NCBI GenBank assembly: GCA_029718625.1
Contig: CM056397.1
Location: 2,442,590 to 2,506,589 of the forward strand
Reading direction: 5' to 3'
Source: Synaphobranchus kaupii
Lineage: Eukaryota > Chordata > Actinopteri > Anguilliformes > Synaphobranchidae
Length of the DNA: 64,000 nt
Shown here piece after piece: positions 1 through 11,899 of this stretch (positions are counted from its first letter, which is position 1; each line of letters starts with the position of its first letter). The position numbers and the translations under genes are program-made. The notes below the pieces were generated by a model. That model saw only the letters and a list, made by a program, of their open reading frames with translations, did no database searches and was not told the DNA's origin.

Positions 1-3000
1 TTATACTACACTGGTCATGTCTGTTATAGATGGCACAGGTAAAGAGTTATACTACACTGGTCATGTCTGTTATAGATGGCACAGGTAAAGAGTTATACTA
101 CACTGGTCATGTCTGTTATAGATGGCACAGGTAAAGAGTTATACTACACTGGTCATGTCTGTTATAGATGGCACAGGTAAAGAGTTATACTACACTGGTC
201 ATGTCTGTTATAGATGGTACAGGTAAAGAGTTATACTACACTGGTCATGTCTGTTATGGTCAATACAAGTAGAGCATTATACTACACTGGTCATGTCTGT
301 TATAGATGGCACAGGTAAAGAATTATACAACACTGGTCATGTCTGTTATAGATGGCACAGGTAAAGAGTTATACTACACTGGTCATGTCTGTTATGGTCA
401 ATACAAGTAGAGCATTATACTACACTGGTCATGTCTGTTATAGATGGCACAGGTAAAGAATTATACTACACAGGTCATGTCTGTTATAGATGGCACAGGT
501 AAAGAGTTATACTACACTGGTCATGTCTGTTATAGATGGCACAGGTAAAGAGTTATACTACACTGGTCATGTCTGTTATGGTCAATACAAGTAGAGCATT
601 ATACTACACTGGTCATGTCTGTTATAGATGGCACAGGTAAAGAATTATACTACACTGGTCATGTCTGTTATAGATGGCACAGGTAAAGAGTTATACTACA
701 CTGGTCATGTCTGTTATAGATGGCACAGGTAAAGAGTTATACTACACTGGTCATGTCTGTTATAGATGGCACAGGTAAAGAGTTATACTACACTGGTCAT
801 GTCTGTTATGGTCAATACAAGTAGAGCATTATACTACACTGGTCATGTCTGTTATAGATGGCACAGGTAAAGAATTATACTACACTGGTCATGTCTGTTA
901 TAGATGGCACAGGTAAAGAGTTATACTACACTGGTCATGTCTGTTATGGTCAATACAAGTAGAGCATTATACTACACTGGTCATGTCTGTTATAGATGGC
1001 ACAGGTAAAGAATTATACTACACTGGTCATGTCAGTTATAGATGGCACAGGTAAAGAGTTATACTACACTGGTCATGTCTGTTGTAGATGGCACAGGTAA
1101 AGAGTTATACTACACTGGTCATGTCTGTTATGGTCAATACAAGTAGAGCATTATACTACACTGGTCATGTCTGTTATAGATGGCACAGGTAAATAATTAT
1201 ACTACACTGGTCATGTCTGTTATAGATGGCACAGGTAAAGAGTTATACTACACTGGTCATGTCTGTTATAGATGGCACAGGTAAAGAGTTATACTACACT
1301 GGTCATGTCTGTTATAGATGGCACAGGTAAAGAGTTATACTACACTGGTCATGTCTGTTATAGATGGTACAGGTAAAGAGTTATACTACACTGGTCATGT
1401 CTGTTATGGTCAATACAAGTAGAGCATTATACTACACTGGTCATGTCTGTTATAGATGGCACAGGTAAAGAATTATACAACACTGGTCATGTCTGTTATA
1501 GATGGCACAGGTAAAGAGTTATACTACACTGGTCATGTCTGTTATGGTCAATACAAGTAGAGCATTATACTACACTGGTCATGTCTGTTATAGATGGCAC
1601 AGGTAAAGAATTATACTACACAGGTCATGTCTGTTATAGATGGCACAGGTAAAGAGTTATACTACACTGGTCATGTCTGTTATAGATGGCACAGGTAAAG
1701 AGTTATACTACACTGGTCATGTCTGTTATGGTCAATACAAGTAGAGCATTATACTACACTGGTCATGTCTGTTATAGATGGCACAGGTAAAGAATTATAC
1801 TACACTGGTCATGTCTGTTATAGATGGCACAGGTAAAGAGTTATACTACACTGGTCATGTCTGTTATAGATGGCACAGGTAAAGAGTTATACTACACTGG
1901 TCATGTCTGTTATAGATGGCACAGGTAAAGAGTTATACTACACTGGTCATGTCTGTTATGGTCAATACAAGTAGAGCATTATACTACACTGGTCATGTCT
2001 GTTATAGATGGCACAGGTAAAGAATTATACTACACTGGTCATGTCTGTTATAGATGGCACAGGTAAAGAGTTATACTACACTGGTCATGTCTGTTATGGT
2101 CAATACAAGTAGAGCATTATACTACACTGGTCATGTCTGTTATAGATGGCACAGGTAAAGAATTATACTACACTGGTCATGTCAGTTATAGATGGCACAG
2201 GTAAAGAGTTATACTACACTGGTCATGTCTGTTGTAGATGGCACAGGTAAAGAGTTATACTACACTGGTCATGTCTGTTATGGTCAATACAAGTAGAGCA
2301 TTATACTACACTGGTAATGTCTGTTATAGATGGCACAGGTAAAGAATTATACTACACTGGTCATGTCTGTTATAGATGGCACAGGTAAAGAGTTATACTA
2401 CACTGGTCATGTCTGTTATAGATGGCACAGGTAAAGAGTTATACTACACTGGTCATGTCTGTTATAGATGGCACAGGTAAAGAGTTATACTACACTGGTC
2501 ATGTCTGTTATAGATGGCACAGGTAAAGAGTTATACTACACTGGTCATGTCTGTTATAGATGGTACAGGTAAAGAGTTATACTACACTGGTCATGTCTGT
2601 TATGGTCAATACAAGTAGAGCATTATACTACACTGGTCATGTCTGTTATAGATGGCACAGGTAAAGAATTATACAACACTGGTCATGTCTGTTATAGATG
2701 GCACAGGTAAAGAGTTATACTACACTGGTCATGTCTGTTATGGTCAATACAAGTAGAGCATTATACTACACTGGTCATGTCTGTTATAGATGGCACAGGT
2801 AAAGAATTATACTACACAGGTCATGTCTGTTATAGATGGCACAGGTAAAGAGTTATACTACACTGGTCATGTCTGTTATAGATGGCACAGGTAAAGAGTT
2901 ATACTACACTGGTCATGTCTGTTATGGTCAATACAAGTAGAGCATTATACTACACTGGTCATGTCTGTTATAGATGGCACAGGTAAAGAATTATACTACA

Positions 3001-6000
3001 CTGGTCATGTCTGTTATAGATGGCACAGGTAAAGAGTTATACTACACTGGTCATGTCTGTTATGGTCAATACAAGTAGAGCATTATACTACACTGGTCAT
3101 GTCTGTTATAGATGGCACAGGTAAAGAATTATAATACACTGGTCATGTCAGTTATAGATGGCACAGGTAAAGAGTTATACTACACTGGTCATGTCTGTTG
3201 TAGATGGCACAGGTAAAGAGTTATACTACACTGGTCATGTCTGTTATGGTCAATACAAGTAGAGCATTATACTACACTGGTCATGTCTGTTATAGATGGC
3301 ACAGGTAAAGAATTATACTACACTGGTCATGTCTGTTATAGATGGCACAGGTAAAGAGTTATACTACACTGGTCATGTCTGTTATAGATGGCACAGGTAA
3401 AGAGTTATACTACACTGGTCATGTCTGTTATAGATGGCACAGGTAAAGAGTTATACTACACTGGTCATGTCTGTTATAGATGGCACAGGTAAAGAGTTAT
3501 ACTACACTGGTCATGTCTGTTATAGATGGTACAGGTAAAGAGTTATACTACACTGGTCATGTCTGTTATGGTCAATACAAGTAGAGCATTATACTACACT
3601 GGTCATGTCTGTTATAGATGGCACAGGTAAAGAATTATACAACACTGGTCATGTCTGTTATAGATGGCACAGGTAAAGAGTTATACTACACTGGTCATGT
3701 CTGTTATGGTCAATACAAGTAGAGCATTATACTACACTGGTCATGTCTGTTATAGATGGCACAGGTAAAGAATTATACTACACAGGTCATGTCTGTTATA
3801 GATGGCACAGGTAAAGAGTTATACTACACTGGTCATGTCTGTTATAGATGGCACAGGTAAAGAGTTATACTACACTGGTCATGTCTGTTATGGTCAATAC
3901 AAGTAGAGCATTATACTACACTGGTCATGTCTGTTATAGATGGCACAGGTAAAGAATTATACTACACTGGTCATGTCTGTTATAGATGGCACAGGTAAAG
4001 AGTTATACTACACTGGTCATGTCTGTTATAGATGGCACAGGTAAAGAGTTATACTACACTGGTCATGTCTGTTATGGTCAATACAAGTAGAGCATTATAC
4101 TACACTGGTCATGTCTGTTATAGATGGCACAGGTAAATAATTATACTACACTGGTCATGTCTGTTATAGATGGCACAGGTAAAGAGTTATACTACACTGG
4201 TCATGTCTGTTATAGATGGCACAGGTAAAGAGTTATACTACACTGGTCATGTCTGTTGTAGATGGCACAGGTAAAGAGTTATACTACACTGGTCATGTCT
4301 GTTATGGTCAATACAAGTAGAGCATTATACTACACTGGTCATGTCTGTTATAGATGGCACAGGTAAAGAATTATACTACACTGGTCATGTCTGTTATAGA
4401 TGGCACAGGTAAAGAGTTATACTACACTGGTCATGTCTGTTATAGATGGCACAGGTAAAGAGTTATACTACACTGGTCATGTCTGTTATAGATGGCACAG
4501 GTAAAGAGTTATACTACACTGGTCATGTCTGTTATAGATGGCACAGGTAAAGAGTTATACTACACTGGTCATGTCTGTTGTAGATGGCACAGGTAAAGAG
4601 TTATACTACACTGGTCATGTCTGTTATGGTCAATACAAGTAGAGCATTATACTACACTGGTCATGTCTGTTATAGATGGCACAGGTAAAGAATTATACTA
4701 CACTGGTCATGTCTGTTATAGATGGCACAGGTAAAGAGTTATACTACACTGGTCATGTCTGTTATAGATGGCACAGGTAAAGAGTTATACTACACTGGTC
4801 ATGTCTGTTATAGATGGCACAGGTAAAGAGTTATACTACACTGGTCATGTCTGTTATAGATGGCACAGGTAAAGAGTTATACTACACTGGTCATGTCTGT
4901 TATAGATGGTACAGGTAAAGAGTTATACTACACTGGTCATGTCTGTTATGGTCAATACAAGTAGAGCATTATACTACACTGGTCATGTCTGTTATAGATG
5001 GCACAGGTAAAGAATTATACAACACTGGTCATGTCTGTTATAGATGGCACAGGTAAAGAGTTATACTACACTGGTCATGTCTGTTATGGTCAATACAAGT
5101 AGAGCATTATACTACACTGGTCATGTCTGTTATAGATGGCACAGGTAAAGAATTATACTACACAGGTCATGTCTGTTATAGATGGCACAGGTAAAGAGTT
5201 ATACTACACTGGTCATGTCTGTTATAGATGGCACAGGTAAAGAGTTATACTACACTGGTCATGTCTGTTATGGTCAATACAAGTAGAGCATTATACTACA
5301 CTGGTCATGTCTGTTATAGATGGCACAGGTAAAGAATTATACTACACTGGTCATGTCTGTTATAGATGGCACAGGTAAAGAGTTATACTACACTGGTCAT
5401 GTCTGTTATAGATGGCACAGGTAAAGAGTTATACTACACTGGTCATGTCTGTTATAGATGGCACAGGTAAAGAGTTATACTACACTGGTCATGTCTGTTA
5501 TGGTCAATACAAGTAGAGCATTATACTACACTGGTCATGTCTGTTATAGATGGCACAGGTAAATAATTATACTACACTGGTCATGTCTGTTATAGATGGC
5601 ACAGGTAAAGAGTTATACTACACTGGTCATGTCTGTTATAGATGGCACAGGTAAAGAGTTATACTACACTGGTCATGTCTGTTATAGATGGCACAGGTAA
5701 AGAGTTATACTACACTGGTCATGTCTGTTATGGTCAATACAAGTAGAGCATTATACTACACTGGTCATGTATGTTATAGATGGCACAGGTAAAGAATTAT
5801 ACTACACTGGTCATGTCTGTTATAGATGGCACAGGTAAAGAGTTATACTACACTGGTTATGTCTGTTATGGTCAATACAAGTAGAGCATTATACTACACT
5901 GGTCATGTCTGTTATAGATGGCACAGGTAAAGAATTATACTACACTGGTCATGTCAGTTATAGATGGCACAGGTAAAGAGTTATACTACACTGGTCATGT

Positions 6001-6606
6001 CTGTTGTAGATGGCACAGGTAAAGAGTTATACTACACTGGTCATGTCTGTTACGGTCAATACAAGTAGCGCATTATACTACACTAGTCATGTCTGTTATA
6101 GATGGCACAGGTAAAGAGTTATACTACATTGGTCATGTCTGTTATGGTCAATACAAGTAGAGCATTATACTACACTGGTCATGTCTGTTATAGATGGCAC
6201 AGGTAAAGAATTATACTACACTGGTCATGTCTGTTATAGATGGCACAGGTAAAGAGTTATACTACACCGGTCATGTCTTTTATAGATGGCACAGGTAAAG
6301 AGTTATACTACACTGGTCATGTCTGTTATAGATGGCACAGGTAAAGAGTTATACTACACTGGTCATGTCTGTTATAGATGGCACAGGTAAAGAATTATAC
6401 TACACTGGTCATGTCTGTTATAGATGGCACAGGTAAAGAGTTATACTACACCGGTCATGTCTGTTATAGATGGCACAGGTAAAGAGTTATACTACACTGG
6501 TCATGTCTGTTATAGATGGCACAGGTAAACAGTTATACTACACTGGTCATGTCTGTTATAGATGGCACAGGTAAAGAGTTATACTACACTGGTCATGTCT
6601 GTTATA
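1..6606. repeat. 46-bp satellite array with two monomer classes and higher-order structure
   Basis: Head-to-tail 46-bp monomers run from the first base of the window. Monomers start at 1+46k and the phase still holds at 6579, so about 143 units pass without net insertion or deletion; a 28-bp partial unit ends at 6606. Class A ends ..GATGGCACAGGTAAAGAG; class B has the same first 27 bases but ends ..TCAATACAAGTAGAGCA. I count 31 B units. Their spacing in monomers repeats as 3,4,5,3,4,6 then 3,4,5,3,4,7, with shorter and longer variants after that, giving blocks of 25, 26, 21 and 30 monomers (1150, 1196, 966 and 1380 bp). The last ten units are all class A. The left end is open. Confidence 0.98.
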
Positions 6607-6960
6607 CAGTGCCTTGCGAAAGTATTCACCCCCCTTGGCATTTTTCCTATTTTGTTGCATTACAACCTGTAATTTAAATTGATTTGTATTTGGATTTTAT
6701 GTAATGGCCTTACACAAAATAGTCTGAATTGGTGAAGTGAAATGGAAAAAAAAAGAAAAAGAAAAAGAAAACTTGTTTTAAAAAATAAATTAAAAAATAA
6801 AAAACTGAAAAGTGGTACGTGCATATGTATTCACCCCCTTTGCTTTAATGTATTTTTAAAGTATCATATTTAATATTTGGTCGCATATCCTTTGCATGCT
6901 GTTACTTCCTGAAGTCTGTGACCCATCAACATCAAAAGACTCTCGATATCTTATTTTCAG
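6607..6960 (+). mobile_element. Tc1/mariner-like terminal relic inserted into the satellite
   Basis: The satellite breaks off at a TA, and the next bases are CAGTGCCTTGCGAAAGTATT, a terminus I recognise from fish Tc1-like elements. AT-rich Tc1-like sequence follows, with a second ..TATTCACCCCCTTTGC block near 6827. No transposase ORF or opposite terminus is visible, so this is a remnant. The right boundary is approximate. Because a Tc1 element targets TA and the junction falls inside a monomer, the insertion may have severed a longer array. Confidence 0.75.
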
Positions 6961-7142
6961 GTACTGTTACAAGCGATACTATAACCTCTCTGCATTTGAA
7001 TGGATCTCTATGGGAATTGGGGGGTGAGACTAGATTCAGATGTAAATTACGCTGGTACAGTATGGAACACATGACTGGCTAAATGGCAGTAAGTCATCAA
7101 GGGTCTAAGGTATCAAACGAGCCCCAAACCATCACTCTGCGG
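6961..7142. other. Unassigned spacer
   Basis: About 180 bp between the Tc1 relic and a hairpin. I see no gene or repeat signature in it. Confidence 0.5.
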
Positions 7143-7278
7143 CCACATATGGAGTAGATGTGGATGGCTCACTGCAAGGGTTATTTCTCCTGACTCATTT
7201 TCCTATAAAACTCTAGGGGGGAAAAAGCCAGGAGAAGAAACCCTTAAAGTGATCCATCCACATCTACTCCACATGTGG
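7143..7278. repeat. Short hairpin (foldback) element
   Basis: The first 25 bases (CCACATATGGAGTAGATGTG...) are repeated inverted at 7254-7278 with about one mismatched position pair. The arms continue inward with lower identity (GGGTTATTTCTCC against GGAGAAGAAACCC). The 136-bp unit therefore folds into a stem of roughly 50 bp around a short loop. It has no coding content and abuts the next repeat directly. Confidence 0.8.
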
Positions 7279-7478
7279 CATAAAACCGTTTGATATAAAG
7301 TTCTGAAACTTGATGGGTTGATTGAGAGTTAGATCAAGACTTGAGCCCTGCAATTTTAAACCAATCAATCCGCGTGGTGGCACTAAAGAAATACAAATGT
7401 TGGGATGTCAGATATGCCATCCGCCAAGTACACTATCTCTGCTTATCAGGCCGTCTACCTACCATACCAACTGTGAAA

Positions 7479-7551
7479 GTTCCTGTAGCTTAGTGGTTAA
7501 GGCATTTGACTGCCGTGTACTAGGTTGGTGGTTTGATCCCCACCTGTTCCT
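7479..7551 (+). other. tRNA-like module (A and B boxes)
   Basis: TAGCTTAGTGGTTAAGG near 7487 matches a Pol III A box, and GGTTTGATCCC at 7530-7540 matches a B box, at tRNA-like spacing. The acceptor and anticodon stems do not pair well, so I read it as a tRNA-derived repeat module and not as a functional tRNA gene. Confidence 0.6.
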
Positions 7552-7723
7552 AAGTTTTTTTTGAGGCAAGTCATTGTAAGAATGTTCTTTTTATTGCAAA
7601 GGCTAAGAAATTTCACAATATTACCTGTTCTTCCTTATCTGTTTGAATTATGAAGTCAGTAAGCCAAAACTATCTGATACCGCAACACACAAGTCTTATT
7701 TGGCCTCCTCATTTCTGTTAACC

Positions 7724-7790
7724 TGCTTTGGCCTAGTGGATACAATCTTGGCTTTCCATGTATGTGGTCAGGGGTTCAATTCCAGCTTGG
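7724..7790 (+). other. tRNA-like module (A and B boxes)
   Basis: TGGCCTAGTGGA at 7729-7740 and GGTTCAATTCC at 7773-7783 resemble A and B boxes. The module differs in sequence from the one 240 bp upstream. Its homologue at 44892-44946 keeps a better B box. A folded cloverleaf is not evident. Confidence 0.6.
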
Positions 7791-8960
7791 TCTCAATGGC
7801 TAAGTTAATGTTTGGCAAAACTATTGTGCAAATGCTATGCTTCTTTTAATGTTGTTTTCACATTAAGAAACACCTTTTTATTGCAAAAGTTAAGAAATTT
7901 AACAGTATTAACTGTTCACTGTTTCACTTGTACTTAAAAGACTTAATACGCAAGCCCTTACTGGATCGGGTTAAGATACCATCAACAATGGCAAAAGCCC
8001 TGATTAGAAACAAATATTTGTATTTTGGGTCAACCCTGTCTAGAGTTGTCTACCATTTTGCAGTCTTTGCGTTTGACAAATGCCGCTAATGCTGCTCGGA
8101 ATCGCTGCTTGCAGCTATATTTATTATTATTATTACAATTGCAGCAAAACCACATGATAACTTTTGCTGAAACTTTGCACACATGTAGCCATTGCGCCAA
8201 GACACATGTACAGCAAATTCCAACCCAATTGACCTGATGGTGGCGCTATAGAGAAAAAGTGAAATTTTATCAACTTTTTGGGCTATAACTTTTGAACCGT
8301 TTAGCCTATCTTCAAAATTATTTTTGCCTCAAATTCATTGATTTGTGTCAAATAAATTTGCCTTCAGGACCAATGAGGTCCGCCATAATGGATCTTTTGC
8401 AAATTTGCATTTTGTGAAAAATCTATAAATTCGAACTCCTCCGAGACCATTTGACATATCAACATGCAATTCACACCCTTTTGTTCAGGAGACGATTCTC
8501 TAAAGAATCACAAAGCGATGTTCCTGATTTTCCAAATATCCTGATCGCAGTAAGCCAATAAAAACTGTTGTGGGCGTGGCTAGTCACAAAAACTCTAATA
8601 ACTCTTCAATTCTTCAATGGATATTAATAAAATTTGGTTTCTGTACTTGCACTGACCTTCTGAGCCAATCTCTAAAGTATTGGCTCAATAGACTCAAATG
8701 GTGGCGCTATAGAGCATAATATATTTTTTTAAATGCATAAATTCATAAAAAATCACCATTATTTTTTAGACATTTAAAACTTTCTGTAGTGATCAATTTC
8801 CTCATCTGGAACATATGTATGTCCCATATATGTCGCTGCCATCTTGGATTGGCCACCATTTTGGAAATGCTATTACCATTTCCCTTCATGAAAAATCACT
8901 GTTGTGTTTTAAACATTGAAAATTATGTGTCGTGATCAATCAATGGGCAGCCACCGGTTA

Positions 8961-9027
8961 TCTGTTATGGCTTAGCGGTAAGAGCAATGGCTTGATATGT
9001 GGGAGACCCAGGTTCAATCCCCACCAT
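8961..9027 (+). other. tRNA-like module (A and B boxes)
   Basis: TGGCTTAGCGGTAAGAGC near 8968 and GGTTCAATCCC at 9011-9021 match Pol III A and B boxes well. There is no convincing acceptor stem and no run of four T residues directly after it, so it is best called a tRNA-derived module. Confidence 0.6.
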
Positions 9028-9248
9028 AGTTTACTTTTCTTTTCGATGAAAACAATGTACAGTTTGTTATGCTTTTCACACTTAATAATGTTCTTTTCAC
9101 ATTATTGCAAAGGCGAAGAGATTTTACTATATTAACTATTCACTGTTTCACTAGTACTTAAATGAGTGAAACCAATAAAGTTTTAATAAAGTTATTCTTT
9201 ATCCTGCTCCATACCCTCCAATAATTCTCCCCATACCATACAACATCT

Positions 9249-9318
9249 GCGATGGCTTTGTGGTTAGAGCGATTGCCTTTGATGCGGGAGACCCGGGTTC
9301 AAATCCCATCAAGTACCA
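9249..9318 (+). other. tRNA-like module (A and B boxes)
   Basis: TGGCTTTGTGGTTAGAGC near 9253 and GGTTCAAATCC at 9296-9306 give the closest fit to a tRNA among the modules. The T-arm keeps a GGG/CCC stem around TTCAAAT. The acceptor ends do not pair, so function is doubtful. Confidence 0.6.
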
Positions 9319-9705
9319 AAGGTCATGTTTATTTTCGACAACACGACATGCGCTTTCTTATGCTTTTCACATCTACAAATCTTATTTTCACATTAATGGG
9401 GTAGGAAACACTAAAAGACATTTGAGTTAATATCTAGGGATTGCCTCAGATTGAAGGTCTCTTTCATGAATGTCTTCTCAAATTATTCAGTTTACCCAGA
9501 ATTAACTGAAGGTGGTGGTCTGAAAACAGTTTGACCTTTTATACATATTCATGTTTAGACACTCACGTCATGCAGCTACATGTGTCTCACGTATACCTTC
9601 CGAGACTCGATTGTAAAAGGAAACCAATGTAACATGATTACAACAAAATTACAAACCTTATGCTTGGACCCCGTATAGTCGCTGCTTTGCAGCTATATTT
9701 GTCAA

Positions 9706-10258
9706 TGTAATTACATATTTGATTGTATCCATTGTGTGTATTTAGAGTAACGTTAACATATAGTTCAACACATGGCTTGCAGGCTATCAACAGCCAATTT
9801 GCCTCGCATAAGCTAAAGTTACAGAGCCTACACTAACTTACTCTAAAACTAATTTACAATCCGCCTCCCTTTAAATCGAGATCGGTTCATGCAATCTTTC
9901 TATTAATACCTAACCCATGAGATATAGGATAGGGGCCTGGGATTTAGCTAGACACAGCTAAATCTCTATAGCCTCAACATGCCATGTTTCAGGCCACGTT
10001 AGCTTCATGCTAAAGCTAGATTCGTATTCCCCTCCTCGAGATTGTCTTGTGATCTGAACACCACGTGTCTGGCGCACATACAGAAATAGAACTGTGAATT
10101 CTATATGCCTCATTCTTTGTCTACACTTCATTTCGCTTTCCATATCATTCACTGTTTTTAGGATGTTAGTTTAGAGGTGCTTCCATGTGATGACTTAAGA
10201 CGTTTTAACTGTCTGTCTTCACTGCCAAATTATTAATGTACCTAACGACACTACAGAG
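9706..10258. other. Unassigned spacer
   Basis: AT-rich sequence in which I see no gene, repeat terminus or microsatellite. Confidence 0.5.
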
Positions 10259-10300
10259 TTATACTTCAGAGGTCATGTCTGTTACAGATTGCACAGGTTT
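10259..10300 (+). repeat. Isolated diverged monomer of the 46-bp satellite
   Basis: Aligned without gaps to the class A monomer, 35 of 42 bases match, including unbroken GGTCATGTCTGTTA and GCACAGGT. It is a single copy lying 3.6 kb beyond the array. The 13-mer CAGAGGTCATGTC inside it (10267-10279) recurs exactly inverted at 10394-10406. Confidence 0.85.
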
Positions 10301-10389
10301 TATTTTGTTCATCCAACCATTAGGGTCATCAAATTACGAATGATCTTCTTATTGCGGGATGCATCGAGACTCTTATAACAAACATTTGC

Positions 10390-11077
10390 CATGGACATGA
10401 CCTCTGTGTGATGACGTAATTCCTCCCTATAAAGGGAGGTGCATCAATGCGGAGGTCCTCTTATTCTTCTCGCGAATGCTAGAGTGGAGACGTGAAATTT
10501 GTTTGTATATTTTGCTATCCCCTGCGCCTTGTGACTTTGCCGTCCTCCAAAGGCAGTGATAGCAATCGCATGCGGTAAAACCGCAGGTAGAATTGCTACT
10601 AAGATACTGGGTATCATTTTTTTATAACTTTATAACTTTAGCTAACGCTAAACTTGGCTAATCGTTTTCGTATAGCATATAGTGCGGTTAGGTACTCTGT
10701 GCTGCCGCGTTTCTTACAGCTTAGGAATATGTGCATTCCTTTTTCCGATTATTTTGTACCTGGGGAAGTAGTTTTTACCCCAGTGCTGATTACAATCTAT
10801 CCTGGTGTGATCGCACCCCAGTGAGATTTTGTTTTTCACAATCTGTGACCGTGTGCGCTCTGTTGATTGACTAAGTGCTGCAAGGAGTGTCTGAGTCTAC
10901 CCTGGACGTGGTCGCACCCCAGTGAGGCTTTTCCCAATCGGTGAGTGTGTGCGCTACATTGATTGGTTTGTGTGGCAGATTGTGAGCGTGTGCGCTCTGT
11001 TTTCTGCTCCGGCTTTTCCCCTACTCAAGTTCACCCCGCACGTTTGCATCCTCGGGTGTCCTTCATTTTTTCCAGGC
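10390..11077 (+). other. Retroelement-like leader with TATA box and imperfect repeats
   Basis: CCCTATAAAGGGAGG at about 10426-10440 is a good TATA-type promoter core. Farther on, imperfect repeats alternate GATCGCACCCCAGTGAG or GGTCGCACCCCAGTGAG with GTGTGCGCTCTGTT-type blocks (10800-11010). Position and composition suit the 5' terminal/leader region of the retroelement whose gag-like remnant starts at 11078. I infer a DIRS-like or LTR-type element; no reverse transcriptase is left to prove it. Confidence 0.4.
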
Positions 11078-11430
11078 ATGAGCGCCTTGTGCACCGAATG
11101 TGGGGGAGCCATGGATATGGCTGATGGTCACACCAGGTGCTGTCTGTGCCTTGAGTTAAGGGCACCTGCAGGGTGCGTTCTCAGACCCCTGCCCATGCTG
11201 CGTGGGCATGTCTTTGGAAACCAAGCAGGCCAGATTATGTGGCGTTTATGTGTCATATGCCCCCCTCTAGCAGGACGCCACCCGCGGTAGGGGTTGCCCC
11301 TAAACGCAAGGGTGTTACCGCCACCGATGACCCATCAAAAAAGAAGGGCAGTAACCTGTCCGAAGAAGTCACGCAGCTGCGCTCTGCAGTTCAGAAGCTG
11401 ACTGCGATGCTGGAAAACCGTATAAAGTAG
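11078..11430 (+). pseudogene. Gag-like zinc-finger protein remnant (possibly DIRS-type retroelement)
   Basis: From the ATG at 11078 the frame encodes a short protein with an ordered Cys/His cluster (CTECGGAMDMADGH, then CCLCLE), a layout I associate with N-terminal Gag proteins of fish DIRS-like retroelements. The first frame stops near 11290. An overlapping frame carries the natural-looking C-terminus (PSKKKGSNLSEEVTQL.., ending in a short amphipathic helix) to a stop at 11430, so at least one frameshift separates the halves. Nothing resembling reverse transcriptase or tyrosine recombinase follows. The family assignment rests on pattern memory and is tentative; a host gene is unlikely given the break and the repeat-like leader. 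Confidence 0.4.
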
Positions 11431-11899
11431 AGAACTGTGAAACTGAAAAATGTATGTGGTCTCTTTATTTTTGCCATGCTGTATACGTTCTCACACTCAA
11501 TAGCCTGTTGAATGTGGCTTTTCTCTAAATAATTGTATGTGCAGGTGGCATTGATGTGTGCTTGGCATTTGCCTGTGACTAATAAGTTGTATAGGACACA
11601 AGAATATTTTCCCATGGTTGGCCAAACTGTACAAATCAAAGGCACCAGCCACATTAGCTGCTGTATAATTGGTGCTATAAAATATACAACAGCTTCCAAT
11701 CAAAATAACAGATAAAACCAGGCTAAAGAGGTTATGCTTTTGTGCAGCGAGGGATTGGTTAGATAAAGAAAAGAAAGTTATGAATAGAAAACTATTAAGC
11801 TTAGGTTAAGTTTACGGGACTACAGTATAAGTTAGCTAAGTGTACTGATAGGCCCTATCAGCATCACCACAAGAATTTACAAAAAAAAGCTGAAGTGGA
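11431..11899. other. Unassigned spacer
   Basis: No gene or repeat terminus recognised; AT-rich, with short chance ORFs on both strands. Confidence 0.4.

Larger units (their letters stand above)
7281..8130 (+). mobile_element. Dispersed fish repeat with tRNA-like modules, copy 1
   Basis: This stretch aligns collinearly with 44450-45275: both contain GTTTGATATRAAGTTCTGAAAC, the GGATGGCAGGTATGCCATCC-type hairpin (degraded here), two tRNA-like modules, and the end motif CGCTGCTTGCAGCTATATTT followed by ATT repeats. No ORF has transposase or reverse-transcriptase motifs, so the element is non-autonomous. I do not know its formal family name. Confidence 0.7.
8131..9705 (+). mobile_element. Second tandem unit of the tRNA-module repeat family
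   Basis: The stretch carries family hallmarks: GGTGGCGCTATAGAG at about 8238 and 8700, GTGGGCGTGGCTAGTCACAAA near 8570, and an end motif GTCGCTGCTTTGCAGCTATATTT near 9680 that echoes 8095-8125 and 45235-45260. It includes two further tRNA-like modules. I see no protein-coding potential. The boundaries are set by the two end motifs and are approximate. Confidence 0.6.

Noticed and set aside
1..6606. CRISPR-like array
   Set aside because: The units are contiguous 46-bp repeats with no unique spacers; the alternation of two monomer classes is a satellite pattern, and the genome is a vertebrate.
7479..9318. Functional tRNA genes
   Set aside because: A and B boxes are present, but acceptor and anticodon stems do not pair, and the modules belong to a dispersed repeat.
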